From assembly GCF_048773025.1 (NCBI RefSeq), contig NC_133573.1, positions 7,932,501-7,996,500 of the forward strand: a stretch of DNA of 64,000 nucleotides, given 5' to 3'. Of this stretch, positions 62,657-64,000 are shown one piece after another. Positions within the stretch are counted from its first letter, which is position 1. Every line of letters starts with the position of its first letter. The notes beneath the pieces were generated by a model. The model was not told the origin of the DNA, ran no database searches, and saw only the letters and a program-made list of their open reading frames with translations. Position numbers and translations under genes: made by a program. Source of the DNA: Camelus bactrianus. Its lineage: Eukaryota; Chordata; Mammalia; Artiodactyla; Camelidae.

Positions 62657-62862
62657 AAGGTTAGAGTCAATGAAGGACAGCAAAAGGAAAAGGACCAGCC
62701 CGATGAGACACCTAGGAAGAGGGAGGACGCCACCTTGCGTAAAGCTAGCACCGCTTCCCATAGGAGTGCACTGGAGAGCAGCAGAATTAATCTGGGGAAG
62801 AAACAGATGACCAAGAGATTAGAGCCAAGCTTAAACTGGAAGAGCACTGTTGATGCCAAAGG
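62657..62862 (+). CDS. ODAD2: ODAD2 exon 8 (residues 316-383, partial codon 384)
   Basis: The acceptor follows a T-rich tract and gtag; the exon begins AAG GTT AGA. It is 206 nt and ends AAAGG|gtatgt in phase 2. It encodes 'GQQKEKDQPDETPRK', 'KKQMTKRLEPSLNWKSTVDA' and a final split Gly, aligning to human 'QQKEKDQLGKAPKK' and '[21 protein letters not shown]'. It is a charged linker and evolves faster than the earlier exons. The acceptor is a tandem NAGNAG (tagaag), so Lys316 may be optional. The armadillo repeats are encoded further downstream, outside the window. Confidence 0.93.
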
Positions 62863-64000
62863 GTATGTAGACATTTACATGCTGGGTTGTCTGAGGCATC
62901 CTCGCTAACCATGTTTGCCTACCTTTTCACATACCTTTATTTCGTCAGGGGAAAATACAGAGTAGATGCTTACATCTCCATCCGTAATGCAAGTTGATTC
63001 CTTCCTCCTCTCTTCATGTTCCAAGCAGAAAGATTCGGCATCCAACAGGGTGTGTGCGCAGAGCACCGTGAAGGGAGAGCATGGTTCCCTCTCACGTAGA
63101 TGGTGGATCAGGGCAAGTAATACCTGGAAAAGATGCTGAGACACGTGGAGGAGTCACTCGGGAAATGCAAATGTTGTGGTAGGGACCAGGTTAAGGGAGT
63201 GCTAGGAGAACTCATTTTTAAGTTATGTGATTAAATTACATGGAGTTACTGAGGGAAAATTTCATAGAGGTAGCATCTTGTCAGTAACAGAACTCCAAGT
63301 GAACACTACAGAAAGGGAAGGTCCTGAGTAAGGCGGACACTGGTTTGATGAAATGTCTGAAACGTACAAGTCCGCCCCCTCCAAATCGGCGCCAAAGCAA
63401 AGATTAAGGACCAGTGTCAACGCCAAAGCAGAGACGCCCAGACCACTTTTTACAGTTTAGCAAGTAGGCTTAAAAGTTGCAATCTGTTTTCAGTATTCTG
63501 TGTTGTCCCCTTCTTGGGTTAAGACCTGGTTCCCAGCTGGTCACCTGGGGACCCTCAGCTGCAGGGAGTCTTAGAACCACAGGTGATGGTAATTTGGAAG
63601 CAAACTCAGAGAGCTGACAGAAGGCAAGGGTTTTCTGGAAGGAGGAAGCTGCTTGCTCCTCTGATTCTCATTGATTCTGGGGTGTTTGACCTTTGGAGCC
63701 TGACTGGAAAGAGTCTGAAAATGACAAACACATGGGCTGCCTGTTAACTGGGAGGGGAATTATAAAAGCCTGCTTTTCCCATGTGCTTACTTTTTCAACT
63801 AATAATTTACTAGTTGGGTATTTAAAGCAGACCCAGTATGTGCCAAGGAGTATGCTAAGCTTGGGAAGACCCAGAAAACCAGGCAGGGGCCCTGCTGCAA
63901 AGTTGATGGGGGAGGGGCGGTGAGGTAGAGAAACAGGCAACTCTGCTCCAGGACAGAAATCACAGAAGGAAGGGCCTTCCCAGTTACGGCAGCCTGTGGA
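62863..64000 (+). other. ODAD2: ODAD2 intron 8 (start only)
   Basis: Begins gtatgt. No further exon or named repeat was recognised to the window end. Short open frames here lack splice support. Confidence 0.65.

Noticed and set aside
1-64000. CRISPR array, operon, riboswitch or phage system
   Set aside because: The DNA is mammalian; the only evenly spaced repeats are an LTR U3 repeat, minisatellites and microsatellites.

Overview
The window is mammalian nuclear DNA, most likely from a camelid (camel, alpaca or llama). It carries large introns, a CpG-rich promoter, many LINE-1 (L1) copies, and three SINEs derived from tRNA-Ala with the A/B-box head seen in camelid Vic-1-type SINEs. No bacterial gene, CRISPR array or functional tRNA/rRNA gene was seen.

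The one real protein-coding gene is ODAD2 (ARMC4), on the + strand. It encodes a subunit of the docking complex that anchors outer dynein arms to the doublet microtubules of motile cilia and sperm flagella. I could place a CpG-island promoter (about 35.4-36.6 kb), a non-coding first exon ending at 36,025, and seven coding exons (start ATG at 40,009; last exon in view 62,657-62,862). Exon phases agree at every junction. The exons encode about 383 residues, matching the N-terminal third of the human protein as I remember it. The armadillo repeats lie beyond the right edge. The promoter holds two FOX/RFX-like motif pairs, as expected for a motile-cilia gene under FOXJ1 and RFX control.

Region by region. 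1-35.4 kb is intergenic and repeat-rich. It contains remnants of old repeats, a solo LTR of an ERV1-type fossil with a four-copy 32-bp U3 repeat (3,870-4,304), and a short young L1 (5,794-6,337). It also has a long old L1 (about 6.8-10.8 kb), more L1 pieces (11.3-12.5 kb), a tRNA-Ala SINE (16.9 kb), and a young 5'-truncated L1 with an open ORF2 C-terminus and an apparent 3' transduction (19,035-20,989). Further right are L1/HAL1-like remnants (22.9-25.5 kb), a nested L1 complex (30.6-33.9 kb) and a possible fossil retroviral interior (34.0-35.2 kb). 35.4-40 kb is the promoter, exon 1 and intron 1. 40-51 kb is a compact cluster of six coding exons, with a GC-rich minisatellite of about 82 bp in intron 6. 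51-62.6 kb is intron 7, almost filled with antisense L1s; one is interrupted by an unidentified retroposed segment (about 56.9-57.24 kb) and by a second, younger L1 tail. The last exon and the start of intron 8 close the window.

All calls come from reading the sequence. Family names rest on remembered consensus sequences, and no database search was run.
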